Below, in pieces: positions 44,018-52,581 of a stretch of 64,000 nucleotides of DNA; positions within the stretch are counted from its first letter, which is position 1; every line of letters begins with the position of its first letter. The translations under genes and the position numbers were made by a program. The stretch is from Lysobacteraceae bacterium P (GTDB taxonomy: Bacteria > Pseudomonadota > Gammaproteobacteria > Xanthomonadales > Xanthomonadaceae). The notes under the pieces are model-generated. The model was not told the DNA's origin and made no database searches. It was given only the letters and a program-made list of their open reading frames with translations. The DNA lies in contig SCOX01000001.1 of the NCBI GenBank assembly GCA_005503055.1, forward strand, positions 248,001-312,000, in the 5' to 3' direction.

Positions 44018-45787
44018 ATGCCCATGAGCAGCGTCGCCGCCCAACTCCCGATGGATACCCGCCGACAGGCCAAATTCCTGTACTGGATGGGTTGGCGCGT
44101 CTGCGATATCGCAGAGGCGACCGGGGAGAAGGACAAGACTTTACACAGCTGGAAGTCGCGCGACGAGTGGGACCGCGCCGACAATGTCGAACGCATTGGC
44201 GGCGCACTGGAAGCGCGGCTCGTGTGCCTGATCATGAAGCCGGAGAAGACCGGCGGCGACTACAAAGAGATCGACCTGCTGCATCGCCAGCTGGAGCGGC
44301 AGGCGCGCATCCAGCGCTACCAGGGCGGCGGCACCGAGACCGACCTGAATCCCAACCTCGCCAACCGCAACGTGGCGCCGAAGAAGAAGGCGCGACGCAA
44401 TGAATTCAGCGAGGAGGAAATCGAGCGTCTGGAGCAGGCGTTCGTTGACGGCTGTTTCGAGTACCAGCGTGACTGGTACCGGGCCAGCAACCAGCGCACC
44501 CGCGCGATCCTGAAATCGCGCCAGATCGGGGCGACGTACTACTTTGCCCGCGAGGCGTTGATCGATGCGCTCAAGACCGGGCGCAACCAGATTTTCCTTA
44601 GCGCATCGAAGGCCCAGGCCTTCCTGTTCCGAGGCTACATGCAGTCGTTTGTGCGTGAGGTGCTGGACCGCGAACTGTCCGGCGGCGACAGCATCGCGCT
44701 CGCCGGTGGCGCCGAGCTGTTCTTCCTCGGCACCAATGCGCGCACCGCGCAGGGCTATCACGGCAATTTCTACTTCGACGAGTTCTTCTGGACGTACGGC
44801 TTCGAAGCGCTGAACAAGGTCGCCAGCGGCATGGCGATGCACAAGAAGTGGCGCAAGACGTACTTCAGCACGCCGTCGAGCATGGCGCACGAGGCCTACA
44901 GCTTCTGGACCGGCGAGCGCCGCAACAAGGGCCGGCCTGCGGCCGATCGCATCACGATCGACACCAGCCACGACGCGCTCGCGGCTGGGCGCTTGTGCGA
45001 AGACCGCATGTGGCGCCAGATCGTCACGATCCTGGACGCGGAACGCCGCGGTTGCGACCTGTTCGACATCAACGAGCTACGCGAGGAGTACAGCGCCGAC
45101 GCCTTCGCCAACCTGCTGATGTGCGAGTTCGTCGACGACGGCGCGAGCATCTTCCCCCTGGCGATGCTCCAGCCGTGCATGGTCGACAGCTGGGTGGAGT
45201 GGGGCGAGGACTACCGGCCCTTCGCTGCACGCCCGTACGGCGATCGCGCCGTGTGGATCGGGTACGACCCGGCGGACAGCGGGGACAGCGCCGGCCTGGT
45301 GGTGGTGGCGCCGCCGCTGACGCCAGGCGGGAAGTTCCGCATCCTGGAGCGCCATCAGTTCCGCGGGATGGATTTCGCCGGGCAGGCCGAGTTTATCCGC
45401 AAGGTCATGCAGCGGTACTGGGCGACCTACATCGGCATCGACACCACGGGCATGGGTTCGGGCGTCGCGCAGCTGGTCAAACAGTTCTTCCCGAACCTGA
45501 CCACCTTCAGCTACTCGCCGGAGGTGAAGACGCGCCTGGTGCTGAAGGCCTATGACGTGATCCACAACGGCCGCCTGGAGTTCGACGCCGGCTGGACCGA
45601 TGTGGCGCAGTCCCTGATGGCGATCCGCAAGACGATGACCGCGAGCGGGCGCCAGATGACCTATACCGCCGGCCGCACTGACGACACTGGTCACGCGGAT
45701 CTCGCGTGGGCGCTGTTCCACGCCCTGCAAAACGAGCCGCTGGAAGGCCAGACCGGCCGCAACACCGGCTTCATGGAGTTTTTCTAA
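44018..45787 (+). CDS. P: Terminase large subunit (ATPase) gpP
   Basis: 589 residues. The N-terminal HTH (FLYWMGWRVCDIAEATGEKD) is typical of P2 gpP. The ATPase region has ILKSRQIGATYYFAREAL (Walker A-like) and FYFDEFFW (Walker B). The nuclease-like region begins IGYDPADSGD. Drives DNA into the capsid. Starts at 44018 and 44024 are both possible. Its stop overlaps the Q start (TAATG). Confidence 0.95.
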   Translation: MPMSSVAAQLPMDTRRQAKFLYWMGWRVCDIAEATGEKDKTLHSWKSRDEWDRADNVERIGGALEARLVCLIMKPEKTGGDYKEIDLLHRQLERQARIQRYQGGGTETDLNPNLANRNVAPKKKARRNEFSEEEIERLEQAFVDGCFEYQRDWYRASNQRTRAILKSRQIGATYYFAREALIDALKTGRNQIFLSASKAQAFLFRGYMQSFVREVLDRELSGGDSIALAGGAELFFLGTNARTAQGYHGNFYFDEFFWTYGFEALNKVASGMAMHKKWRKTYFSTPSSMAHEAYSFWTGERRNKGRPAADRITIDTSHDALAAGRLCEDRMWRQIVTILDAERRGCDLFDINELREEYSADAFANLLMCEFVDDGASIFPLAMLQPCMVDSWVEWGEDYRPFAARPYGDRAVWIGYDPADSGDSAGLVVVAPPLTPGGKFRILERHQFRGMDFAGQAEFIRKVMQRYWATYIGIDTTGMGSGVAQLVKQFFPNLTTFSYSPEVKTRLVLKAYDVIHNGRLEFDAGWTDVAQSLMAIRKTMTASGRQMTYTAGRTDDTGHADLAWALFHALQNEPLEGQTGRNTGFMEFF

Positions 45788-46803
45788 TGCTGACCGCACC
45801 ATCTACTGAACAGGCCTCGGCGCCGCTTACGCGCGTCGAGGCCTTCAGCTTCGGCGAGCCCACGCCCGTGCTGGATTCGCGCGGGCTGCTCGATTACGTC
45901 GAGTGCTGGCAGAACGGGCGCTGGTACGAGCCGCCGATCTCGCTCGATGGGCTCGCGCGCACCACGCGCTCCAACGTGTTCCTGCAGTCCGGACTGACGT
46001 TCAAGCGAAATATGCTGGCGCGCACCTTCGTGCCGCATCGCCTGCTGTCGCTAGAGGCGTTCGAACAGTTCGCCCTGGACTGGATTACCTTCGGCATGGC
46101 GTACGTCGAGAACCGCAAGTCGGTGCTCGGCTCGCCGGTGACGCTGCAGCCGTGTCTGGCGAAGTACATGCGCCGCGGCGTGGACCTGGAATCGTTCTTC
46201 ATGGTGCGTGGCTGGCGCGACGAGCATGCATTCCAGCCCGGCACCGTGTACCAGCTGCGCGAGGCAGACGTGGACCAGGAAATCTACGGCATGCCGGAGT
46301 GGCTGTCGGCGCTGCAGTCGGCGCTGCTCAACGAGTCGGCGACGCTGTTCCGCCGGAAGTACTACAACAACGGCTCGCACGCCGGCTTCATCCTCTACAT
46401 GACCGACGCCGCCAAGACGGAGGACGACGTCGAGAAGCTGCAGCAGGCGCTGCGCCAGGCGAAAGGCCCGGGCAACTTCCGCAACCTGTTCGTATACGCG
46501 CCGGGTGGCAAGAAGGACGGCCTGCAGTTGCTGCCGGTCAGCGAGGTGGCGGCGAAGGATGAGTTCGGCGGCATCAAGAACATCACGCGCGACGACATGC
46601 TGGCGTCGCTGCGGATCCCGCCGCAGCTGATGGGCATCGTGCCCCAGAACGCCGGCGGTTTCGGCTCGATTCGTGAAGCGGCGACCGTGTGGGCCGCCAA
46701 CGAGCTGGAGCCGCTGCAGACGCGCATGAGGCGCCTGAATGAGTGGATCGGAGACGAGGTGATTCGGTTCCGGCCGTACGAGCCCCCGATGCCCATTGGC
46801 TAG
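45787..46803 (+). CDS. Q: Portal protein gpQ
   Basis: 338 residues, P2 portal family: WYEPPISLDGLARTTRSNVF, YLQ-type EIYGMPEWLSALQSALLNES, RRKYYNNGSHAGFILYMTD and SLRIPPQLMGIVPQNAGGFG. Last phage structural gene; downstream lies the variable cargo region. The 137 bp to the next gene show no clear feature. Confidence 0.95.
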   Translation: MLTAPSTEQASAPLTRVEAFSFGEPTPVLDSRGLLDYVECWQNGRWYEPPISLDGLARTTRSNVFLQSGLTFKRNMLARTFVPHRLLSLEAFEQFALDWITFGMAYVENRKSVLGSPVTLQPCLAKYMRRGVDLESFFMVRGWRDEHAFQPGTVYQLREADVDQEIYGMPEWLSALQSALLNESATLFRRKYYNNGSHAGFILYMTDAAKTEDDVEKLQQALRQAKGPGNFRNLFVYAPGGKKDGLQLLPVSEVAAKDEFGGIKNITRDDMLASLRIPPQLMGIVPQNAGGFGSIREAATVWAANELEPLQTRMRRLNEWIGDEVIRFRPYEPPMPIG

Positions 46804-46940
46804 CCCTGCGTACCTGGCCTCGACAAAGCGCCACCTCACGCGAGCAAGGCCCGGCATGGATCGTACATGGGCAGCGCCAACTGTGATCTCCAATTCGGCT
46901 ACCATCTCGCCCAATTGGCTCGCATAGCTAGGGAGGGGAC

Positions 46941-48338
46941 GTGGCCACAGCGGAAGCATATCCGGCGAAACGATTCTTTGTGGACATGCTAGTAAGGGAC
47001 ATCGAACTGAAAGATGCCCTTCTGGACTTGTTAGATAACTGCGTTGATGGGGTTATGCGAACGCCGCACGTCGCCGCAGACCAGACTCGCCCGTACGAAG
47101 GTTACTGGGCGAACATCGAATTTGACCATGATTCATTCACCATCACGGACAACTGTGGCGGCATTCCGTTCGAGCTAGCGGAGAAGAGTGCGTTTCGTCT
47201 GGGGCGCAAGGACGAACATTTGGATGAAGACCTTCCAACCGTTGGCCTCTACGGCATCGGCATGAAGCGCGCGATCTTCAAAATGGGTTCATCTGCCAAG
47301 GTGACCAGCATGCGCGCAGATCGCTCCTTCTATGTCGAGATAACGCCTGAGTGGATGGCAGATGACAATTCGTGGGAGTTTGAAATTGTCGACGTGGACA
47401 ACCCCGCTGACGATGTCCATGGGACGACCATCTGTGTTTCCCATCTTCGTCCCGCAATTGCGAAGACGTTTTCGCAGGTGGAGTTTCTCAACGAGTTCTT
47501 AGAAGACGTCAAGGCCTACTACAGCTATATCATCGAAAAGGGCTTCAAAGTCACGATAAACGGCAAGGATGCCGAGGCGAAGAAGATTCGCTTCTTGCTG
47601 GAGGCTCAGTCGGATGGCGAAGGACAAAGCATCGCACCGTTCGTGTATAGGCGCGAAGGGCAAGGAGATGGCGTTGATGTCTTTCTGTCGGTAGGCCTTT
47701 ATCGCAACTCGCCCACTGAAGACGAGGAGGACCAAGAGCTGGAGGGCCGTGCGTCGTCAGAAAATGCGGGCTGGACCATTATCTGCAACGATCGAGTCGT
47801 GCTACATGCCGACAAAACGCGGCTCACCGGGTGGGGCGAAGCAACGGTTCCTGCTTACCACACTCAGTTCGTGGCTATCGCAGGTGTTGTCATCTTCAGA
47901 TCTAATGATCCGTCCAAACTGCCTCTGACAACCACTAAACGCGGCGTTGACGCGAATAGCGAGATCTACCTGCAGGTTAAGGATTTCATGCGGGATGGGC
48001 TGAAGCTTTTCACCAACTACACCAATCGGTGGAAAAGACGGTCGCAAGAGCGCAAACAGCGCGAAACGGACAGTGACACTATTGCAACGGTGCTGCCAGA
48101 AGAGGTGGCGCATAGCGAACAGCTTAAGTTCACCGCGGTTCGCCGGTCGATCGGAGGCGAGCAATCGCGCCCGGTGCTGCCCGCCCCTACGACGTTCACC
48201 GACAAGTGGATCAGATTCTCCAGGCCAGAGTCCGAGGTTCGCGCCGTCTCCCAGCTTCTGTTCGGAACCCCGGATGCCAAACCAGCAGAGGTGGGGGAGG
48301 AATGCTTTAATCGGGCGCTGAAGGAGCTGGATCAATGA
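46941..48338 (+). CDS. GHKL (MutL/MORC/Hsp90-type) ATPase, predicted defence protein
   Basis: 465 residues. The Bergerat ATP site is complete: N box LLDLLDNCVDGV (residues about 25-36), G1 ITDNCGGIPFEL, G2 VGLYGIGMKRAIFKMG and a later SST-like region. The rest is MutL/MORC-like in general layout but no zinc finger or nuclease motif is seen. The DNA is clearly lower in GC than the neighbouring phage genes, a sign of recent transfer. Coupled by ATGA to the next gene. GHKL ATPases of this type are found in restriction-like operons beside methylases and Vsr proteins. It probably acts as the ATP-driven sensor or switch of the module. Confidence 0.82.
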   Translation: MATAEAYPAKRFFVDMLVRDIELKDALLDLLDNCVDGVMRTPHVAADQTRPYEGYWANIEFDHDSFTITDNCGGIPFELAEKSAFRLGRKDEHLDEDLPTVGLYGIGMKRAIFKMGSSAKVTSMRADRSFYVEITPEWMADDNSWEFEIVDVDNPADDVHGTTICVSHLRPAIAKTFSQVEFLNEFLEDVKAYYSYIIEKGFKVTINGKDAEAKKIRFLLEAQSDGEGQSIAPFVYRREGQGDGVDVFLSVGLYRNSPTEDEEDQELEGRASSENAGWTIICNDRVVLHADKTRLTGWGEATVPAYHTQFVAIAGVVIFRSNDPSKLPLTTTKRGVDANSEIYLQVKDFMRDGLKLFTNYTNRWKRRSQERKQRETDSDTIATVLPEEVAHSEQLKFTAVRRSIGGEQSRPVLPAPTTFTDKWIRFSRPESEVRAVSQLLFGTPDAKPAEVGEECFNRALKELDQ

Positions 48339-49318
48339 GCGGCGGCAATATCGCCTACCATCTGCGGCCAAACAAGGCTGCCGAAAGGTCGCTGTTTATC
48401 GACCTCCTCAACAGAATCGGCCGCGCCTCGTTCAACATTTCCGATTACCAGTACGTGGGCTTCGGCGGGCCATTTATGGAGGATTTCAAGGCGATCCACG
48501 CTGCGACCCGGATTTCAAAAATGGTCTGCATCGAGCGTGACGCAGTTGTGCAGGCTCGACAACGCTTCAACAGCCCCTTGAGCTGCGTAGAATTTGTGCT
48601 GCGAGATTCATCCACGTTCATTGATGAATTCAGCGCGGACGTCCCTACTGTCATTTGGCTAGACTTCACCTCACCAGGGGAGCTAAAGCAGCAGCTCGAC
48701 GACACGTGCAATTTGGTGACCAAGCTTGCACATGGCGACGTATTCAAAGTTACCTTGAATGCATCCGTTGCTAGCCTCCGCGAGGACTTCGGGGTCAGGC
48801 AAGACGAGCTTATAGCGCTCCGGCGACGCGTCTTTGAGGAACGAGTGGGCGTCGATAAGCCGGTGGAGATCAGGGACAGTGACTTCAAAGCTGACAGGTT
48901 CCCGACGCTTCTGCTGAAGGCGCTTCATCTTGCCAGCCTTCGTGGAGTGAACCACTCTAACCTCACTGTGCAGCCCTTGACGGCGTTCGCGTACTCGGAT
49001 GGCACGATGATGCTTACCGCTACCGGGATAGTGTTAGATCCCGAGAAGATCAACATTACGGATTTCCCAGTCAGTAGCCGCCTCTGCCACTGGCCGTTCG
49101 CCAAACTAGACTGGAGTTATCCGTTAGATATCGATTTGCCTGTTCTCTCCGTCAGAGAGCGAATGGCACTTGAGTCTTTACAGCCAAACGGAACCGTTGC
49201 CCAAGCCAGAGAAAAACTCGGCGCACTGATCGATCAGGAGGGGATTACGCCGAAATCCGTAAGCTCGTTCGGCAAGTTCTACCGTGTCTATCCTGAATTC
49301 GTGAAGGTCAGCACGTAG
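48335..49318 (+). CDS. Methyltransferase-like partner of the GHKL ATPase
   Basis: 327 residues. The N-terminus (NIAYHLRPNKAAERSLFIDL) and Rossmann motifs resemble proteins annotated as O-methyltransferase: YVGFGGPFMEDFKAIH (motif I), MVCIERD (acidic end of strand 2) and PTVIWLDFTSPGEL (motif IV). The catalytic Asn/Asp-Pro-Pro-Tyr of DNA methylases is absent, so the target is unclear. Translation is coupled to the ATPase by a 4-base overlap, implying a two-protein unit. Its 3' end overlaps the convergent methyltransferase gene by 11 bp. Confidence 0.7.
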   Translation: MSGGNIAYHLRPNKAAERSLFIDLLNRIGRASFNISDYQYVGFGGPFMEDFKAIHAATRISKMVCIERDAVVQARQRFNSPLSCVEFVLRDSSTFIDEFSADVPTVIWLDFTSPGELKQQLDDTCNLVTKLAHGDVFKVTLNASVASLREDFGVRQDELIALRRRVFEERVGVDKPVEIRDSDFKADRFPTLLLKALHLASLRGVNHSNLTVQPLTAFAYSDGTMMLTATGIVLDPEKINITDFPVSSRLCHWPFAKLDWSYPLDIDLPVLSVRERMALESLQPNGTVAQAREKLGALIDQEGITPKSVSSFGKFYRVYPEFVKVST

Positions 49319-50420
49319 CGGCGTGAAGTTTCGCCAGAAGGTGCTCGGCAGCAATCGGGCTTACGCTGTTGCCGATTTGCCGAAAGGCATGCCACTTCGT
49401 CGGATGAAACACGAACCAATCGGGGAAGCCCTGGAGTCTCGCAGCTTCGCGCGGCGAGATGACCCTGGGCTTTTTCGGATGTATAGGGCGCACGGCCTGA
49501 AAACTGCCTTTGTCGGAATTAGTGCCCGCGCGCAATGTCGGACAGAAGCCGTGGGGATCAAGGCGCGGTGAGCGATAAATGCGGTCGATCTCGCCCGGAG
49601 ACAAAGCGTCGAATCGCGCGATAGTGTCCTCGCTATGGCGTGTTCCTAGAAAACCCGAGACCTTCCTTCGCGCGGCCCTTTGAAGAGCGAGAAGGTTGCC
49701 CACGCCTGGCGGCACGTGGCCGCTAACTCGATCTTCAAATAGGCCCGGGCCTAACGCCTTCACCGTGCGCCAGCTCTGACGTTCGCTTTGCCAGTCCGGG
49801 TCAACATCAGGCAGGCCGCGCAGCGCGTCCTTCACGCGCACATCAACGGTACCCGAGCTGGGACCGAAGCTACTTTCCGTGAGTCCGTCGATACGAGACG
49901 GGTCGAAACCAATAAAGAAGACTCGTGTACGGGTCGTGGGAGCTCCGTATTCGCTTGCTTTCACCTTAATCGGCTGGAGTACCTGGTAAGTTTTCGGCAG
50001 CAATGCGAGCGCCGAGCTAACCACTGGCGCATTCTCGTCACGCAGGATGCCGAGAACGTTCTCAGCCACAAAAAATGCGGGCTTCGTCTCCGCGACTAAG
50101 CGGAAGAAGTGCGCGAACAGGAGGTTGCGAGGGTCCTTCGCGTCTCTCTTGCCTATGAGACTGAAGCCTTGGCATGGCGGGCCGCCGATTAGGCCGGCTA
50201 GATGACCAGCTTCGAGGCCGCACGCTTTAAGCAACTGAGGGCCGCTGAGTGATCCGACATCTTCCCGAAGATGCGTGGCTTCGGGGAAGTTGAGTTCGTG
50301 CGAGGCCGATGCTATCGGGTCTAGCTCCACACTTCCCGCTACGTTAAAACCTGCGCGAGCGGCTCCTAAGCTGAGCCCCCCGACACCGGAGAACAGATCG
50401 ATTACGTTCAGTCGCGTCAT
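49308..50420 (-). CDS. DNA (cytosine-5) methyltransferase
   Basis: 370 residues with all C5 motifs: DLFSGVGGLSLGAARAGF (I), IGGPPCQGFSLIGKRD (IV, nucleophile Cys), FVAENVLGI (VI), TTRTRVFFIGF (VIII) and RQIGNSVSP (X). The target recognition region lies at about 190-300. The target base sequence cannot be read from the protein. It is convergent with the ATPase/methyltransferase pair and divergent from vsr. No conventional restriction enzyme gene accompanies it. Confidence 0.93.
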   Translation of the reverse strand: MTRLNVIDLFSGVGGLSLGAARAGFNVAGSVELDPIASASHELNFPEATHLREDVGSLSGPQLLKACGLEAGHLAGLIGGPPCQGFSLIGKRDAKDPRNLLFAHFFRLVAETKPAFFVAENVLGILRDENAPVVSSALALLPKTYQVLQPIKVKASEYGAPTTRTRVFFIGFDPSRIDGLTESSFGPSSGTVDVRVKDALRGLPDVDPDWQSERQSWRTVKALGPGLFEDRVSGHVPPGVGNLLALQRAARRKVSGFLGTRHSEDTIARFDALSPGEIDRIYRSPRLDPHGFCPTLRAGTNSDKGSFQAVRPIHPKKPRVISPREAARLQGFPDWFVFHPTKWHAFRQIGNSVSPIAAEHLLAKLHAATC

Positions 50421-50498
50421 GCGCGGATTCTAACGGTCCCAGCTAGATGTGTCGATCGGTTGACGGCCGTTCGGGCGCCGGATTGTAGGATGCCGTCA

Positions 50499-50909
50499 AT
50501 GACGGATCGGCTCTCGCCAGCGGCCAGAAGCGCGCTCATGCGTGCCGTGCGCAGTAAGGGCACGGCCCCGGAACTGTGCGTCCGTCGCCTCGTACACCGG
50601 TTGGGCGGACGATTCCGGCTTCACCGCCGCGATCTTCCTGGTACTCCGGATCTTGTCTTCCCCTCGCGTCGGCTGTGCATCTTCGTCAACGGGTGCTTCT
50701 GGCACCGTCACATCGGCTGTCGCCTTTCCACGACCCCATCGACGAACGTCAAGTTCTGGGAAGAGAAGTTTGCTCGCAACGTAGCGCGCGATGCGCGCAA
50801 CGTTCGTCTTCTTGAGCAAACCGGCTGGCGCGTTGAAACGATATGGCAGTGTCAGACACGCGACCTGCGGTCCCTCGAATCGCGTTTGCGCGACATTCTG
50901 GCGATATAG
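50499..50909 (+). CDS. vsr: Very-short-patch (Vsr) mismatch endonuclease
   Basis: 136 residues. The Vsr signature is present: AVRSKGTAPELCVRRLVHRL, LPGTPDLVFPSRRLCIFVNG, CFWHRH and the C-terminal LLEQTGWRVETIWQCQTRDL. The active Asp of TPDLVF is intact. Classical Vsr nicks at T:G mismatches arising from deaminated methylcytosine made by a partner Dcm; in a defence module it may instead be the nuclease. The start is the ATG after TAGGA; 50490 is an alternative. Confidence 0.9.
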   Translation: MTDRLSPAARSALMRAVRSKGTAPELCVRRLVHRLGGRFRLHRRDLPGTPDLVFPSRRLCIFVNGCFWHRHIGCRLSTTPSTNVKFWEEKFARNVARDARNVRLLEQTGWRVETIWQCQTRDLRSLESRLRDILAI

Positions 50910-51143
50910 CTCGTCCGCGCGCAGTTGTCCCCCCGCCACGCCTGCGGGCTACACCCCCTCCTTTTTCCGCACCCCTGCGGCACCGCGCTGCCCGCGCCGT
51001 AGCGGGCGCGTGCGGCGATTACATGCGGTCGGCTGCCCTGCGGAACCCTGCGAAGGCGGGGGCGCTCAGAGCGCGTCCCGTGCGGTCTCCCGAGGCTCCA
51101 CCGATCCCCGAATTTTTCGGATGCCCATCGGGACGGGGTTATC
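50910..51143. other. Non-coding GC-rich segment after vsr
   Basis: No supported gene. The sequence has C tracts and short palindromic stretches (GCCCGCGCCGTAGCGGGCGC). It lies where P2-like phages keep cos relative to the portal, but I cannot recognise a cos sequence. Confidence 0.4.
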
Positions 51144-51410
51144 GGTTACCTCGGTCGGCAAACTGCACCTATGTGCCTGATTTAAAAAGGCTTTGCATGT
51201 AACCCGAAGGGGTAACACCGGGGTTACCTCAAAGGTTACATGTTCGTAAGCCATTGATTTCAAAGGGTCCGTTTGAAGAGCGATGTAACCCTCCCAAAAG
51301 GTTACATGGTTACCTGTTCGTTACCCTTCTATTACCTTGAAGAATGTCAATTAACCATTTGAATTGTAAGGGAAAACAGAGGGAGAAAAGACCTGATTAC
51401 CTTTGTAACC
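51144..51410. repeat. Cluster of GGTTAC/GTAACC motifs (iteron-like)
   Basis: At least ten GGTTAC or GTAAC(C) motifs in both orientations in 267 bp of AT-richer DNA, at 51144, 51199, 51211, 51222, 51234, 51285, 51300, 51308, 51319 and 51405, plus two ATTACC variants. Two pairs form perfect inverted repeats: ATGTAACC...GGTTACAT at 51197-51241 and at 51283-51307, the second with a 9-base spacer. No gene overlaps. Candidate replication origin, partition or regulator-binding region. Confidence 0.7.
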
Positions 51411-51573
51411 TCTTTCCGATGCCCGTCCGAAAAATTCGCAATAAGGGCGCGGACGACCGCCTCGGTTGTCTGCCTGGAAGCTGCAGGCGATCGCCGGCGC
51501 CCCAGCTCGCGCTGGCGTCGATCGACGGGAGTACCAGGTGCGGCGCTGGCCAGCGGTGACCAGGTGCGCGGTG

Positions 51574-51912
51574 TCAGCGGTAGCCGGTGCTCCGGCGCTG
51601 CTCGATCTCGATGACGAGCTGGTCGGCGTACTTCCACGCCCACGCGGCGAGGTAACGAAGCGCCGTCTCCCGCGTGGCGAAGGTGCGCTCATGGCGGCCG
51701 CTTTGGAGCGCCCGGTGAATGCCGGTCAGTGTTGTGGCGAAGCTCACGCTGGGCGTCATCGAGGCGAGCGCCGGGCCTTCGCCGTCGACCTCGATCTGTC
51801 GGCTCTCGGGACACGGCCGCCGCGGCTGCTTCGCATGCGGCAGCTGCCACGAGAACCGCGCCGGCAAGGCAGGCAGCGTGTCGACGTCGGGCGGGGTGCG
51901 GTCTGCGGGCAT
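51574..51912 (-). CDS. Hypothetical phage protein
   Basis: 112 residues. The N-terminal 50 residues are Pro/Arg-rich. The C-terminal part looks like a compact helix-strand unit (RHERTFATRETALRYLAAWA, KYADQLVIEIEQR). Divergent from the next gene. No family recognised. Codon use resembles the phage core more than the defence module. Confidence 0.5.
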   Translation of the reverse strand: MPADRTPPDVDTLPALPARFSWQLPHAKQPRRPCPESRQIEVDGEGPALASMTPSVSFATTLTGIHRALQSGRHERTFATRETALRYLAAWAWKYADQLVIEIEQRRSTGYR

Positions 51913-51990
51913 GGCGATCGAGCGGGCGACGATCACGCGATTGTGCGCGCTCGCTGGCTACGGTCGGGCTTCACTGCCCGGAGCGCGCCG

Positions 51991-52200
51991 ATGGACGTTC
52001 AGCACCTGCCACCTGGCTGGCGAATCAAGGTTCTGCCCGTCACCGAGCACGAGCGCCACCCGCGTCTTTTCATCCAGGCCGCAAGCGGCAAGTCGGCGCT
52101 GCTGTTCACAAATGGGGAGGTGACATCAGCCGTGTTCGCCGAGCTTGGCGAACAGCTAGACGCTGGCGATGAGTCGGGCGCCGGGCCCGATCAGGCTTAG
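51991..52200 (+). CDS. Small hypothetical phage protein
   Basis: 69 residues beginning MDVQHLPPGWRIKVLP, with GGAGCG upstream of the ATG. Reads as a small beta protein (RLFIQAASGKSALLFTNGEV) with an acidic tail. Its stop overlaps, on the other strand, the stop of the integrase tail remnant. No family recognised. Confidence 0.55.
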   Translation: MDVQHLPPGWRIKVLPVTEHERHPRLFIQAASGKSALLFTNGEVTSAVFAELGEQLDAGDESGAGPDQA

Positions 52201-52295
52201 GCTGCGACCCGGCGCCTGCTGCGCGCGGGCGGGATGATGCGGATCTTCGACCGGTGGTGGAGCGTGAGCCGGGGGTTAAGCTCGCATCCCCGTGG
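52197..52295 (-). pseudogene. Native integrase C-terminal tail, copy 1, with att core
   Basis: Read on the minus strand from the core (52286-52295, ATCCCCGTGG), this encodes PRGCELNPRLTLHHRSKIRI and ends in RRRVAA, then stop. The PRG matches the integrase (KLASPRG) at the attL core, so joining the two ends would give a 538-residue integrase with this 29-residue tail. Left of the core is CGGGGGTTAAG (52270-52280), the attP arm. Marks the right end of the 35-kb prophage. Confidence 0.8.
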
Positions 52296-52354
52296 ACATG
52301 CGTGGCCCCGAGCCCTAGCGTCCGTTTTCGAGTGCGGGTTCGGCCTCTCGCGCA

Positions 52355-52567
52355 CTACTTCCCGCAGCACGACTTGTTCTGCTGGATCGGTGGGCATGGC
52401 ACCGAGCCGTACGAGCAGAACACGCAGCAGTCGCCGGGCTTGGGTTGCAGGACCTGGCCACATGCATTGCACTCGAAGAAGAAGCAGCATGCATCAGTCG
52501 GCATGACCTCGGTCGAGCATGCGCCGCAGTGCGGGCATGTCAGGTTGCTGTGCAGAACGATGTCCAT
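52355..52567 (-). CDS. GDCCVxC domain metal-binding protein
   Basis: 70 residues with the name-giving motif GDCCVFCSYG plus CPHCGACST, DACCFFFECNACG and a C-terminal SCCGK: eleven or more Cys in zinc-ribbon-like pairs. Such small proteins are found in mercury and other metal-resistance operons, probably as cytosolic metal chaperones. Start at ATG with GGGAG upstream. Follows the transporter-like gene by 14 bp. Confidence 0.85.
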   Translation of the reverse strand: MDIVLHSNLTCPHCGACSTEVMPTDACCFFFECNACGQVLQPKPGDCCVFCSYGSVPCPPIQQNKSCCGK

Positions 52568-52581
52568 GGCGTCGCTCCCTT

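Noticed and set aside
50910-51143. cos site of the prophage
   Set aside because: The location is plausible but no cohesive-end sequence can be recognised by eye.
51466-51990. 5' extension of the 51991 gene (244-residue frame)
   Set aside because: The upstream residues are the antisense of the 51574-51912 gene, and the ATG at 51991 has a good RBS.
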